A stretch of DNA of 64,000 nucleotides from Hepsetus odoe. Taxonomy: Eukaryota > Chordata > Actinopteri > Characiformes > Hepsetidae. The stretch lies in NCBI GenBank assembly GCA_017165825.1, contig CM029369.1, forward strand, positions 3,919,985-3,983,984. Direction: 5' to 3'. The stretch's first letter is position 1. The text below holds more notes on this DNA, generated by a model. It had not been told where the DNA came from and ran no database searches. It saw only the letters and a list, made by a program, of their open reading frames with translations. The DNA itself is not shown here.

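Larger units (their letters stand above)
57989..62085 (+). repeat. ttn: C-zone super-repeat 11 (A153-A163)
   Basis: Last eleven-domain unit; after it comes an Ig-Ig pair. Position signatures are weaker than in repeats 3-7 (K-E-A-G-S-N-R-W at position 6). Confidence 0.9.

Noticed and set aside
422..62085. Tandem repeats as separate duplicated genes
   Set aside because: All Ig and Fn3 units join in one frame through valid phase-1 junctions, with no start codon context, stop or poly-A between them.

Overview
The window is one stretch of a single gene on the + strand: the A-band part of titin (ttn), the giant sarcomere protein of striated muscle. Short AT-rich introns (mostly 80 to 130 bases), fish-type tRNA-derived SINE fragments and a CR1/L2/Rex1-type LINE point to a teleost fish. 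I cannot tell which teleost titin paralog it is, or the species. I place 88 exons, the first and last cut by the window edges. They hold about 50.4 kb of coding sequence (about 16,800 codons) in one continuous reading frame. Almost every intron is phase 1 and lies between domains.

Layout: a partial Fn3 domain at the left edge precedes the A-band repeats. Bases 422-20916 hold six seven-domain D-zone super-repeats (Ig-Fn-Fn-Ig-Fn-Fn-Fn). Bases 21014-62085 hold eleven eleven-domain C-zone super-repeats (Ig-Fn-Fn-Ig-Fn-Fn-Fn-Ig-Fn-Fn-Fn). Bases 62194-63885 hold the start of the P-zone (Ig-Ig-Fn-Fn-Ig), and the first three bases of the next exon end the window. Counting from the first D-zone Ig gives A1 to A168, so the final Ig is A168, the start of the A168-A170 segment that binds MuRF ligases just before the titin kinase. 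A single 17,103-base exon (29775-46877) carries 58 domains. It corresponds to the largest exon of human TTN.

Non-coding content is sparse. Intron 3358-4034 has a TA/poly-A microsatellite and three SINE-like pieces. Intron 7080-10570 carries a nearly full-length but broken LINE, antisense to titin, inside an intron that splits an Ig domain. Introns 16336-16721 and 24060-24588 hold nothing I recognise. There is no promoter, poly-A signal, RNA gene or second host gene in view.

The domains work as a molecular ruler along the thick filament. The D-zone and C-zone repeats match the myosin and MyBP-C periodicities, and the P-zone leads to the M-band signalling region. The least expected coding features are a Lys/Glu-rich insert inside Ig A4 and an Ig (A123) that lacks the core tryptophan. 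I found no unknown system; the window is ordinary but very well-preserved titin.
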